Shown piece after piece: positions 17,172 through 24,893 of a stretch of 64,000 nucleotides of DNA (positions are counted from its first letter, which is position 1; each line of letters opens with the position of its first letter). A program made the translations under genes and the position numbers. The notes under the pieces are model-generated. The model saw only the letters and a list, made by a program, of their open reading frames with translations. It had not been told where the DNA came from and did no database searches. Source of the stretch: Gaetbulibacter saemankumensis DSM 17032 (lineage in GTDB: Bacteria; Bacteroidota; Bacteroidia; Flavobacteriales; Flavobacteriaceae); the NCBI RefSeq assembly GCF_000425645.1, contig NZ_KE384430.1, forward strand, positions 1,419,540 through 1,483,539, written 5' to 3'.

Positions 17172-18080
17172 TTGGAAACAGCGAAACCGTTTCTTAAATG
17201 GGCTGGAGGTAAAAGCCAACTCATTAATGAAATTGAAAATTCTTTACCGCAAGATTTTAAAGAGAAACAATTTACTTTCATAGAACCTTTTGTAGGTAGT
17301 GGAGCAGTAATGTTTTGGATGCTTAATAAGTATCCTAACATAAAGAAAGCTGTTATTAATGATATTAACACAGATCTTACAAATACATATATCACAATTA
17401 GAAATAATGTTCGAGAAGTAATTGTACAATTGGATGAATGGCAATCACAATATCATCAGTTTATAAATGATAGTGAATCGAGAAAGGAATATTATTATGA
17501 AAAAAGAGCGTTGTTTAATACTCGTGAATCAGATAGTATAGTACAAGCTTCTTTGTTTATCTTTTTGAACAGAACATGTTTTAATGGCTTATATAGAGTA
17601 AATAAATCAAATGGATTTAATGTTCCTATAGGGAGTTATAAAACACCTTTGATCTGTGATGATGAAAATTTGATAGCAGTAAGTAAGCTTTTGGAAAAAG
17701 TTGAGATTTTAAATGGAGATTTCGAGGATACTTTGGTTCATGCAGAAAAAGATACTTTCTTTTATTTTGATCCACCATATAAACCTTTAAGCAATACTTC
17801 AAGTTTTAATTCGTACGCAAAAGATGAGTTTAATGATAATGAACAAATACGTTTGCGTGATTTTTGTGAAAAGTTAGATTTAAATGAATATTACTGGATG
17901 TTAAGTAATTCAGATGTTAAAGGGGAGAATCCTAACGATGATTTTTTTGATGATTTGTATTCAAACTTTAATATATCTAGAGTACAAGCTAGAAGGAATA
18001 TCAATGCTAATCCGAGCAAAAGAGGAAAACTTAGCGAGTTATTAATAACTAATTACACTACGGAAGTTGAATATGTATAA
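17172..18080 (+). CDS. DNA adenine methylase, GATC-type (DpnM/Dam family)
   Basis: A 302-residue N6-adenine methyltransferase of the D12 class. It opens with the family signature FLKWAGGKSQL (7-17), then FIEPFVGSGAV (SAM binding, about 38-48) and the catalytic DPPY (about 200-203). The closest named type I recognise is the Dam/DpnM group that methylates double-stranded GATC. The start is a TTG at 17172, placed so the signature sits near the N-terminus. The next gene, the DpnII-like nuclease, overlaps it by 14 bases, so this enzyme is the protecting methylase. Confidence 0.9.
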   Translation: METAKPFLKWAGGKSQLINEIENSLPQDFKEKQFTFIEPFVGSGAVMFWMLNKYPNIKKAVINDINTDLTNTYITIRNNVREVIVQLDEWQSQYHQFINDSESRKEYYYEKRALFNTRESDSIVQASLFIFLNRTCFNGLYRVNKSNGFNVPIGSYKTPLICDDENLIAVSKLLEKVEILNGDFEDTLVHAEKDTFFYFDPPYKPLSNTSSFNSYAKDEFNDNEQIRLRDFCEKLDLNEYYWMLSNSDVKGENPNDDFFDDLYSNFNISRVQARRNINANPSKRGKLSELLITNYTTEVEYV

Positions 18081-18912
18081 GCAATTTGATGAATTCTTAA
18101 ATGAATTAAGTGAAACTAATGCTACTCTTGATTATTTTACTGACTTTGGTAAGATAATTAAAAATGTTAATAAGATTTCATTAAAGTTAAATCAACTAAA
18201 CTATTTAATTGGTAAGGATGATTTAAAAACTGCAATTAGTGACGTTTTTAATGAAAACCCAAAAGCTTTTGAAGTACTTGATATTCTTATTGCTGTAAGA
18301 AGTAAGGATAATAAAAAAACAATTGATTCAAATGGAAATATAGCATCGTTTGATTCTTATTTTAATGATCCCAATAAAATTTTTGAGTTTATTGAAGAAA
18401 CTGGGTTAGGTGGTGTTTTTAGAAATAAAAATATTACAAATTTAGTCGATTATGTATTTGGTGTAGAAGTTGGTTTAGATACCAATGCACGTAAGAATAG
18501 AGGAGGCACTAATATGGAAAAAGCAGTTTCACGAATATTTCAGAAGCATAGTATTTTTCATAAAAAGGAAGTTTATTTAACAGATTATCCGGAAATATTA
18601 AGTTTGGGTGATGATTTAAAAAGAGTGGATTTTGTTGTGAAAACAAGTAAAAAGCTTTATCTGATTGAGGTTAACTACTATAATTCAGGAGGCTCTAAAC
18701 TAAATGAAACAGCTAGATCATATTCTGATTTAGCACCCAAAATAAATCAATATAACAATTTTGAGTTTGTATGGATTACAGATGGTCAAGGTTGGTTTAA
18801 GGCAAAAAGCAAGCTTCAAGAAGCTTATAACATAATACCAAGTCTCTATAATCTTACTTCTTTAGTGGATTTTATTAAAAAGGTAAAAGAAGAAAATGTT
18901 GAAATTTTCTAA
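18067..18912 (+). CDS. Type II restriction endonuclease, DpnII/MboI family
   Basis: A 281-residue protein close in length to R.DpnII, which cuts unmethylated GATC. Recognition rests on overall resemblance in the N-terminal helical part and on the flanking Dam- and DpnA-like genes. A PD-(D/E)xK-like pair can be picked out: Asp in KRVDFVV (about 188) and Glu in LIEVNYY (about 200), with Asn in place of the usual Lys. It overlaps the upstream methylase by 14 bases, which may delay its translation until protection is established. Confidence 0.85.
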   Translation: MNMYKQFDEFLNELSETNATLDYFTDFGKIIKNVNKISLKLNQLNYLIGKDDLKTAISDVFNENPKAFEVLDILIAVRSKDNKKTIDSNGNIASFDSYFNDPNKIFEFIEETGLGGVFRNKNITNLVDYVFGVEVGLDTNARKNRGGTNMEKAVSRIFQKHSIFHKKEVYLTDYPEILSLGDDLKRVDFVVKTSKKLYLIEVNYYNSGGSKLNETARSYSDLAPKINQYNNFEFVWITDGQGWFKAKSKLQEAYNIIPSLYNLTSLVDFIKKVKEENVEIF

Positions 18913-18942
18913 TTAATCTTTTTATTTACTATTTTTAATTAA

Positions 18943-19827
18943 ATGGCAAAACTAAGCCCATATTATAGGTCGAGAGATAAAAATTTTTATTTGCTACATG
19001 GGGATACAAATGAACTTATGCAAAAGTTTGACCATAAGTTTGATATGATATTTGCCGACCCACCATATTTTTTATCTAATAATGGCCTGTCAATACAAAG
19101 TGGTAAAATTGTTTCTGTTAATAAGGGTAAATGGGACAAATCTTTAGGTATACAGTATATAAACAATTTTAATCGAGAATGGTTAACTTTAGCTCGTGAT
19201 AAAATGAAAGATAATGGTACCATTTGGATAAGTGGAACTATGCATAATATCTTTAGTGTAGGACAAATTCTAACCGAGTTAGGTTTTAAAATATTAAATG
19301 TAATTACTTGGCAAAAGTCAAATCCACCGCCAAATTTTTCATGTAGATATTTTACACATTCAACCGAGCAAATTATTTGGGCTAGAAAACTTCCAAAAGT
19401 TCCTCATTATTTTAATTATCAATTAATGAAAGAGCTTAACGGAAACAAACAAATGAAAGATGTATGGAAATTACCAGCTATTGCACCATGGGAAAAAAGT
19501 TGTACAAAACACCCAACTCAAAAACCTCTATCTGTTTTAACTCGAATTATTTTAGCATCAACACAACCAAATGCATGGATACTAGATCCTTTTGCAGGAA
19601 GTAGTACTACAGGTATTGCTGCAAATATTCTTGGTAGAAGGTATCTTGGTATTGATATGGAAAAAGAATATTTAGATATTAGTAAAGCAAGAAAAAAAGA
19701 AATTTTAAACCCTCAAGTTGTTGAACTATACAAATCAAAAATCAAGGGGTTCAAAGACAAAAAGCAGTTGAGTCTGTTTTTAGCTGAAGAACCAAAAACG
19801 GAATATAAAATTGAATTAAAATTTTAG
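18943..19827 (+). CDS. Second DNA methyltransferase, DpnA-like (beta class)
   Basis: A 294-residue methyltransferase with motifs in beta-class order: DPPYFLSNNG near the N-terminus (Asp about 39) and the SAM-binding DPFAGSSTTG near the C-terminus (about 214-223). This is the architecture of DpnA-type enzymes, the second methylase of DpnII systems, which can modify GATC on single-stranded DNA during uptake. It lies 30 bp after the nuclease gene. Its stop overlaps by 4 bases the stop of the convergent membrane protein gene. Confidence 0.88.
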   Translation: MAKLSPYYRSRDKNFYLLHGDTNELMQKFDHKFDMIFADPPYFLSNNGLSIQSGKIVSVNKGKWDKSLGIQYINNFNREWLTLARDKMKDNGTIWISGTMHNIFSVGQILTELGFKILNVITWQKSNPPPNFSCRYFTHSTEQIIWARKLPKVPHYFNYQLMKELNGNKQMKDVWKLPAIAPWEKSCTKHPTQKPLSVLTRIILASTQPNAWILDPFAGSSTTGIAANILGRRYLGIDMEKEYLDISKARKKEILNPQVVELYKSKIKGFKDKKQLSLFLAEEPKTEYKIELKF

Positions 19828-20450
19828 TTATTTAAAATATAGTTTCTGAATATTTCATTTCCTGAATAAAAGTAAAATTCTTTAGCCCGAACAAAGCATA
19901 GATAAAATACGATTAATAAAGCAATAGTATAGAAAAAGACTAATAAGTTATAATCACAATGATAAATTTTGTAAATATTCAGTGTTATTGCGTTTATTAA
20001 TAATATAATCGTTATGCTTCTATAAAACCCATATTTTGTTAGAAAAGCCATAAAGTTATTAGGCTTTCCATTTTGTATCGCGTTTAATCTCGCTATTTGA
20101 AAATAATCAAGAGGGGCATTTTTAAAATTAAATTTTTCTTCAATCATTGATTTTACTGTTGCTTCTAATAGATTACTTTCTTGTTGTAAACTTTTAATAC
20201 TTTTGGGCTCAATTATTTTATTAATTAACCAAAAGAACTTATTGCATATAGGTTCAAATAATATCCCAACCAAATAGGATATTATTATGAAAACGACCAA
20301 TAATATAACATCACTTTTAATTAAAGATAATTTTTCTAACTCATGAGAAAATAATTCTGGAAAATATAAAAGAATGTTTCCTATTAATATTGTACCAGTC
20401 GTAAAAAAAGTCAATATATCCCAAATCGAAAGTTTTATTTTATCTAGCAT
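19824..20450 (-). CDS. Four-helix membrane protein, last gene of the RT operon
   Basis: A 208-residue protein with four predicted membrane segments (about 13-33, 45-68, 147-165 and 172-193) and a soluble helical middle part of about 75 residues. No family is recognised; it does not look like a plain two-helix SLATT protein. It lies 134 bp downstream of the reverse transcriptase gene on the same strand, with an inverted-repeat-bounded element between them. Membrane proteins are frequent effectors in RT-based defence systems, so an effector role is plausible but inferred. Confidence 0.65.
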   Translation of the reverse strand: MLDKIKLSIWDILTFFTTGTILIGNILLYFPELFSHELEKLSLIKSDVILLVVFIIISYLVGILFEPICNKFFWLINKIIEPKSIKSLQQESNLLEATVKSMIEEKFNFKNAPLDYFQIARLNAIQNGKPNNFMAFLTKYGFYRSITIILLINAITLNIYKIYHCDYNLLVFFYTIALLIVFYLCFVRAKEFYFYSGNEIFRNYILNN

Positions 20451-20466
20451 AATTAAATTAAATTAA

Positions 20467-20582
20467 AGGGCTGCGAAAAATCATGATCATACTTCCTAAA
20501 TAAACTAGTTAGGAATTAAACCTTAAATAGGATTAACAATAAAAATACTTATCTAAAAGTCTTGCAAAAGCAACGCAGCCCT
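20467..20582 (-). ncRNA. Putative structured RNA between the RT and membrane-protein genes
   Basis: The arms AGGGCTGCG (20467-20475) and CGCAGCCCT (20574-20582) are perfect complements 98 bases apart. On the operon strand the enclosed part can form TTGC-TTTT-GCAA directly next to the closing stem, TTCCTAA/TTAGGAA and a weaker CCT/AGG hairpin. The 5' arm begins three bases after the RT stop, and the membrane gene starts 17 bases after the 3' arm. Template or guide RNAs next to RT genes are a hallmark of retrons and several DRT systems; that this is one is inference. Confidence 0.5.
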
Positions 20583-20584
20583 AA

Positions 20585-21946
20585 TTAAAAATATTTGTAA
20601 CCTGAATCTTTTTTTAATGATTTTAATAGTTTATTTCTCTCTGCAGAATAAATTTTATCAATTTCATCATCAGAATAATTGTCTTTATCTTCAAAATTAA
20701 TTTTGCCTAAATCTACTAAAAATTTAAGTTTATCCTCAATACTAATTAATTTATCAAAATTAAGAACAAAACCATCATATTCATTATGCTTAATTTTAAA
20801 ATAAGATCTTACTATACCTTTAAAATTATCTGGTTTTGATAAATTCACTCTTTCAAAAAATGTATTAATAATATTGTCTAGTTTATATAATAAAGTTTTA
20901 TCATTAATTTCAATATAATAAAATAGCCATCCATAAACTTTATTGCCACTTGTAGCTCCTCGAATTTTAAAATTTAGCTTATTAATAAATACCTCTATGA
21001 ACCTATCATCATTCTTAAGGTTTCTTGGCCTATTTAAAGGGTTAGCCATTCCATTTTTATACCATGTAAAAATACTTGCAATTTTTTGAATAAATATTTC
21101 AACATTACTATCCTTAACCGAAATATGTGATTTTGACAGTTTATATCCTAAATAATCAAAACAATTATTGTGGTTAATTTGAACCTTTTTTGATTTTTCC
21201 TTGTTTAATTTTAATTTAATTTGTTTTAACTGACTTTTGATTTCTTTATGTATGTTGTCTTGACTACTTTTTGTTTTACATAAAATAATAAAATCATCAA
21301 CATATCTTTTATAGTAGATTTCGGTATTTGTTTCAAAAAATGCATCGAAATTTGTTAAGTATATTTGAGCTAATATATTTGAAATAGCTAATCCTTGTGG
21401 AATACCCTTTTTTCTATAATACTTGTCTATTTTATTTTTAGAATAATTTTTAGGTACAGTTGTATTTTCAATACTCCTTTCGATTAAATCATAAAAAATA
21501 TCATCTTTATGAATTAAAGAAAGTAAATGTTCTCTATCTATTTCGTCATAAAAACCTTTGATGTCACCTCTTACACAATAATCATAATTACCAAATTCCT
21601 TATAAATATTTTTAACCATTAAGTTAGGTGGTAAGCGGTGTACTCTTTTGTCATAATTAGAATGTAGATATTCTTTCATTATGCTTTGAACAATTCTATC
21701 TCTTATAGTTGGTATTGAAATTATTCTTGGTTTCTTATTTCTTCCCTTACTTTTAAGGTTTTCTAAATACGGAGAAAACTTATAATTGTTTTTAGATATT
21801 TTATTTGAAATCAAATCAACTTCTTCATCTAACTTTGATAAAAACTTAACCCCTGATAATTTATCGATTCCTTTACTTTTTGCAGTTCTATGTCTATTAT
21901 TGAAAGTTTCTCTAATATTTTTTTTATCGAAATAATTCATTGCCAT
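20585..21946 (-). CDS. Reverse transcriptase, stand-alone, probably defence-type
   Basis: A 453-residue RT. Motifs in order: PRIISIPTIRDRIVQSIM (about 70-87), motif A RGDIKGFYDEID with the first catalytic Asp (about 128), motif B GIPQGLAISNILAQIYL, the catalytic YVDD (about 214-217), LNKEKSK and DYLGYKLS. After the RT core comes a helical C-terminal region of about 170 residues with no maturase or HNH nuclease domain, so it is not a group II intron protein. The YVDD and the absence of an obvious VTG motif argue against a classical retron RT. It starts 2 bp after an unknown gene, in an operon with an XRE regulator and a membrane protein. I cannot assign a UG/DRT class. Confidence 0.9.
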   Translation of the reverse strand: MAMNYFDKKNIRETFNNRHRTAKSKGIDKLSGVKFLSKLDEEVDLISNKISKNNYKFSPYLENLKSKGRNKKPRIISIPTIRDRIVQSIMKEYLHSNYDKRVHRLPPNLMVKNIYKEFGNYDYCVRGDIKGFYDEIDREHLLSLIHKDDIFYDLIERSIENTTVPKNYSKNKIDKYYRKKGIPQGLAISNILAQIYLTNFDAFFETNTEIYYKRYVDDFIILCKTKSSQDNIHKEIKSQLKQIKLKLNKEKSKKVQINHNNCFDYLGYKLSKSHISVKDSNVEIFIQKIASIFTWYKNGMANPLNRPRNLKNDDRFIEVFINKLNFKIRGATSGNKVYGWLFYYIEINDKTLLYKLDNIINTFFERVNLSKPDNFKGIVRSYFKIKHNEYDGFVLNFDKLISIEDKLKFLVDLGKINFEDKDNYSDDEIDKIYSAERNKLLKSLKKDSGYKYF

Positions 21947-21948
21947 AA

Positions 21949-22512
21949 TTATACTCTTTTAGACAAGCTAACAACTGAATAATAATCTTTAGAACCATTG
22001 CAGTAATTTTCTATTAGTTTCAATAAATTGAAAAACATAAAAGCCTTAGGAGTTTGCTTCTCACACCTTATAAATAACTCTATTATTGTGGCTAAATATT
22101 GAATAGAATAATTTCCAGTTTCATTTAATTTCGAAAACTTTTTCAATACAATTTTTTCCGTTGTAATTGAACAATTATTTCTTTCTGAAATAGTTTTAAA
22201 ACACTGTAGTTTATTGTATTGAACTATATAGAATTGGACAAACTCCAGTACTAATGTCTTATGCTTTTCTGCTTTTAATAATAAATCTACTATCCAATGT
22301 GTATGGGAAGGAGTTCTAACTTTAGATTTCTTACCGGGCTCTAGTTGTTTTACAATAAAATCTAACTTTGGATTTGCACCTCTACTACCTTGAAATATGC
22401 CAATTATTATACCATCATTTAGTTGAAATATTTTTACAGACTCATGATAACCATTTCTATTATAGAATATTTTTCCATTGTTATAATAAGTGGGATTATA
22501 TGTAAATTTCAT
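21949..22512 (-). CDS. Unknown 187-aa protein coupled to the reverse transcriptase
   Basis: A soluble protein, mixed strands in the first 70 residues, then helical with a run of aromatic and hydrophobic residues (LVLEFVQFYIVQYNKL, about 86-101). No family or catalytic motif is recognised. Its ATG overlaps the stop of the XRE gene (ATGA) and its stop is 2 bp before the RT start, so the three are one transcript with coupled translation. The tight coupling suggests a partner or accessory subunit of the RT. Confidence 0.7.
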   Translation of the reverse strand: MKFTYNPTYYNNGKIFYNRNGYHESVKIFQLNDGIIIGIFQGSRGANPKLDFIVKQLEPGKKSKVRTPSHTHWIVDLLLKAEKHKTLVLEFVQFYIVQYNKLQCFKTISERNNCSITTEKIVLKKFSKLNETGNYSIQYLATIIELFIRCEKQTPKAFMFFNLLKLIENYCNGSKDYYSVVSLSKRV

Positions 22513-22712
22513 TCAAAAAGGGATTTAAGTTCCACTCCCAAAGCTGAAGCAAGTTTATCAGCAATGACAATTGAAACATTAGTATCGCCTTTTTCAATGC
22601 TTGGTAAATATGTCCTATCAATATCAGCGAGGTTTGCTAATGCTTCTTGAGATAAGCCATTTTTAAGCCTTAACTCTTTGATTTTTTTACCAAATTTGAC
22701 TTTAATATTCAT
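22509..22712 (-). CDS. XRE-family regulator, controller-protein-like
   Basis: A 67-residue protein that is just one helix-turn-helix domain: ELRLKNGLSQEALANLADID (about 13-32) then RTYLPSIEKGDTNVSI. Size and the sequence RTYLPSIEKG...VELKSLFE resemble the controller (C) proteins of restriction-modification systems. It is the first gene of the RT operon, and an inverted repeat just upstream (22731-22763) could be its own operator. It most likely autoregulates the RT operon rather than the restriction genes, which lie on the opposite strand. Confidence 0.85.
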   Translation of the reverse strand: MNIKVKFGKKIKELRLKNGLSQEALANLADIDRTYLPSIEKGDTNVSIVIADKLASALGVELKSLFE

Positions 22713-22730
22713 TCCATAAATTTGAGGAAC

Positions 22731-22763
22731 TGTAGATAATTGTACAACGGGTTATTGTCTACA
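22731..22763. promoter_or_regulatory. Putative operator of the XRE/RT operon
   Basis: TGTAGATAAT (22731-22740) and ATTGTCTACA (22754-22763) are inverted with one mismatch, and the perfect palindrome TTGTACAA (22740-22747) lies between them. It starts 19 bases upstream of the XRE start codon. Confidence 0.5.
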
Positions 22764-22930
22764 ATTTTATAATAATGCAAATGAAAATGATAGCTATAAT
22801 AAATTAATAGGGTGTAGTAAATATGTTAATTAAAGGTGGTGTAGGGTATCTTTTTTGAAGTTGTTTTATTATAGATTTAAGGAAGTTTTTGTAATGTATT
22901 GTTTATCAATTATTTATGCGTGTTGTGGTG

Positions 22931-23028
22931 CGGATGACTTTATGGATTAAATACGGATATGTATACGGATGCCAGAACACAATAAACTTCAATTTTATTT
23001 TATCTGTACAACATCCATATAATATCCA
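22931..23028. repeat. Helically phased (C/T)GGAT repeats, iteron-like
   Basis: Four direct copies begin at 22931, 22943, 22954 and 22966 (steps 12, 11, 12) and two inverted copies (ATCCA) at 23013 and 23024 (step 11). The fuller consensus is TAYGGAT. Same-face spacing over about 100 bp suggests cooperative protein binding, as in iterons or recombination accessory sites. Confidence 0.5.
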
Positions 23029-23102
23029 TAAGTAAATTAATGATAAACTCTTTATATTTATGGGGTTAGAGGTTTTTTTCTGTAAATACATGTGGTTCCC
23101 GA

Positions 23103-24257
23103 TTACGTTCCTTTTAGCTCCATTTCGACTTGATCATAATCTATTTCTTCCTCTCGGCGGTAAATAATCATTTCTTCAGATAATTCCTTTTGGCTCATTT
23201 TAGCTATTCGTTTGTATTCTTTCTGATTCATTGTTTGTAGAGATTTAACTCTTTGATTTAAAGTGCTTCTTGGTATTCCTATTTCAATTGAAGCCTTATC
23301 ATAAGTTCCGTAAAAACGATATGCGGCAAATGAGTAAATTTTATCATAAAGAGTTTCTGTTTGAGCTCCTTTGTTGCCTTTTAGCGCGTTTAATTCTGAT
23401 GTAAGGGTAAACATCTGGTGTTTGACAAAAGAATTGTTGTCGGGTGCTATATTGGTACAGATTACATTGCTGCGCCCATACTTTATTGTGTCGTTTCTTG
23501 TTTTTATTTGCTTGATATACACTTGTCCTTCCTTATCAGAAACGAATTCATTTATTCCAATTATGGAATCAGCCAATTGTCCTATTTTACTTGAACCGCT
23601 AATGCTATCACTAGTAATTGGTTCGGTTCTAATTCTTTTAGGTGTATGAGCTATTATTAAAATAGTGTAGTTTTCGTGTCGTGCTAAATCCCAAAGGGCA
23701 CTCATAAATTCAATTGCGTTATCGCCTTCCTCTAATTTGTTTCCTATTTTTGAAATATTATCCACAATAATAAATTTGGCTTTAACACCTTCGGCTTCAC
23801 TTTTTAATGTTTGAAATATTTCTTTTGGATTTCCTTTTAGTACGTTTCCTCTTTGAATTTTTGAAATATAAAAGTTGTTAGGTAAAGTTGATTTTCCAAT
23901 TCTTTTTAAGAATTGCCTATCTGATAACTCAAAATCGAAGAATAGTGTATTTACTGCTCCAACTTCATTTTCTAATATTAACCCGTTGCCTAAATCTAAA
24001 CTATTACCACTTGAAACGGCTACTGCAATTTGGGTTGCAAGAATAGACTTCCCTAAATTTGTTGAAGAGAATAATATGGTTTGTTCCTTTTCATAGATTA
24101 AATCTCCAACTAGTTTTCTAGGCATAGGTTCGTTTATAGCATCCATGATTAATTGGTTGGCACTTTTGCTTATGAAAACTGATTTTTGTATCTTTATATC
24201 ACCTTGATTAGAGTCTATCACCTGCGAAGTGTTGGGCTCTTTTTTTGTTGGGCTCAT
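23103..24257 (-). CDS. RepA-like AAA/RecA-fold ATPase of the island
   Basis: A 384-residue ATPase of the RepA/AAA_25 type found in Bacteroidota integrated elements. The P-loop region reads FSSTNLGKSILATQ (about 54-67), keeping GKS but lacking the usual first Gly. Walker B-like KFIIVDNISKIG (about 160-171) and a sensor-like TILIIAHTPK follow. The C-terminal part has a possible winged-helix segment (SIEIGIPRSTLNQRVKSLQ). Such proteins are hexameric helicases or partition-like ATPases; a role in replication or excision of the island is likely. It is 1 bp after a small unknown gene. Confidence 0.78.
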   Translation of the reverse strand: MSPTKKEPNTSQVIDSNQGDIKIQKSVFISKSANQLIMDAINEPMPRKLVGDLIYEKEQTILFSSTNLGKSILATQIAVAVSSGNSLDLGNGLILENEVGAVNTLFFDFELSDRQFLKRIGKSTLPNNFYISKIQRGNVLKGNPKEIFQTLKSEAEGVKAKFIIVDNISKIGNKLEEGDNAIEFMSALWDLARHENYTILIIAHTPKRIRTEPITSDSISGSSKIGQLADSIIGINEFVSDKEGQVYIKQIKTRNDTIKYGRSNVICTNIAPDNNSFVKHQMFTLTSELNALKGNKGAQTETLYDKIYSFAAYRFYGTYDKASIEIGIPRSTLNQRVKSLQTMNQKEYKRIAKMSQKELSEEMIIYRREEEIDYDQVEMELKGT

Positions 24258-24258
24258 T

Positions 24259-24459
24259 TTATTTTTTTGTTTTAAAATGGTCTGTTAATTTTTCTATATC
24301 GGTATTACTTCCTTCGATTCTAATTTCCATCGTAACTAATCCTAATCGAATTGTTTCTTCGTTCAAAACGGTTCCATTTAAATTGAATTTGTTGATCGTG
24401 TTTTTGACTTGCTCTATCTGATTAGGCATCCCCATTAATTGTATATATCTTACTGGCAT
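24259..24459 (-). CDS. Small unknown protein of the island, 66 aa
   Basis: Read from the ATG at 24459 (MPVRYIQLMGMPNQIEQVKN), which sits 4 bp after the stop of the HTH gene; a longer frame from 24501 would overlap that gene. A compact alpha/beta pattern with no membrane segment. Its stop lies 1 bp before the ATPase start, so it belongs to the HTH/ATPase operon. No family is recognised; the strand/helix order is compatible with a small ferredoxin-like fold. Confidence 0.6.
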   Translation of the reverse strand: MPVRYIQLMGMPNQIEQVKNTINKFNLNGTVLNEETIRLGLVTMEIRIEGSNTDIEKLTDHFKTKK

Positions 24460-24463
24460 AACT

Positions 24464-24790
24464 TTATTTTTTGGATAGATATTCGTCTGTTTCTGATTCA
24501 ATCTCTCTTAGAGTTTTTCGTTTTCCTGTTTTTATCCAGTCTATAATTTCGGATTTAAAAAAGTATAAACGGTTTCCAATTTTATGGTGAGGAATTTTGT
24601 TTTTTTGAACATACCCATAAATGGTTGTTTTGGTTTTGCCGGTTAAAGGCACAACGTCGTCAAGTTGTATTGGTGCTTCAGGTTGTGGTTGTGAAGTATC
24701 CTTATTAAGGATTAGGTCTTTTAATTCGCTCTGCCCTTGTTTAAGCTCAGCGATTGCTTTAGGTAAGTTTTCAAATGTTAAATGTTCCAT
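24464..24790 (-). CDS. Helix-turn-helix protein, excisionase (Xis)-like
   Basis: A 108-residue protein with an N-terminal coiled-coil-like segment (about 8-30) and a MerR/Xis-type winged helix: DDVVPLTGKTKTTIYGYVQK (about 43-62) followed by KIPHHKIGNRLYFFKSEIIDWI. This HTH_17 type usually serves as excisionase or regulator in integrated elements. It heads a three-gene operon with the 66-aa protein and the ATPase. Direct repeats at 24853-24885 upstream may be its binding sites. Confidence 0.82.
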   Translation of the reverse strand: MEHLTFENLPKAIAELKQGQSELKDLILNKDTSQPQPEAPIQLDDVVPLTGKTKTTIYGYVQKNKIPHHKIGNRLYFFKSEIIDWIKTGKRKTLREIESETDEYLSKK

Positions 24791-24852
24791 GACAGAAATG
24801 TTTTGATTATTTACTGCATAGATATTGGTTTGCTAGATAGTTACAAACTGAA

Positions 24853-24885
24853 TAGGTTTATTAGGTTTCATTTTAGGTTTATTAG
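24853..24885. repeat. Direct repeat upstream of the xis-like gene
   Basis: TAGGTTTATTAG occurs at 24853-24864 and again at 24874-24885, a 21-bp step (two helical turns), about 60 bp upstream of the HTH gene start. Confidence 0.45.
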
Positions 24886-24893
24886 TTATTGTT

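Larger units (their letters stand above)
22713..23102. other. 390-bp intergenic region with operator and phased repeats
   Basis: Between the XRE gene and the RepA-like gene. It contains the operator-like inverted repeat at 22731-22763 and the phased (C/T)GGAT repeats at 22931-23028. The 61-codon open frame at 22906-23091 overlaps the repeats and shows no protein features, so I do not call a gene. Confidence 0.6.

Noticed and set aside
20467-20582. Inverted repeat as an integron attC site
   Set aside because: The R'/R'' core (RYYYAAC...GTTRRRY) is not present and no integron integrase is in the window.
20585-21946. RT as a group II intron maturase or classical retron RT
   Set aside because: No maturase or HNH domain, no intron boundaries and no obvious VTG motif; the active site is YVDD and the genomic context is a defence-like operon.
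22906-23091. 61-codon minus-strand open frame in the intergenic region of the island
   Set aside because: It overlaps the phased (C/T)GGAT repeats, has odd composition and no start signal; the repeat explanation is better.
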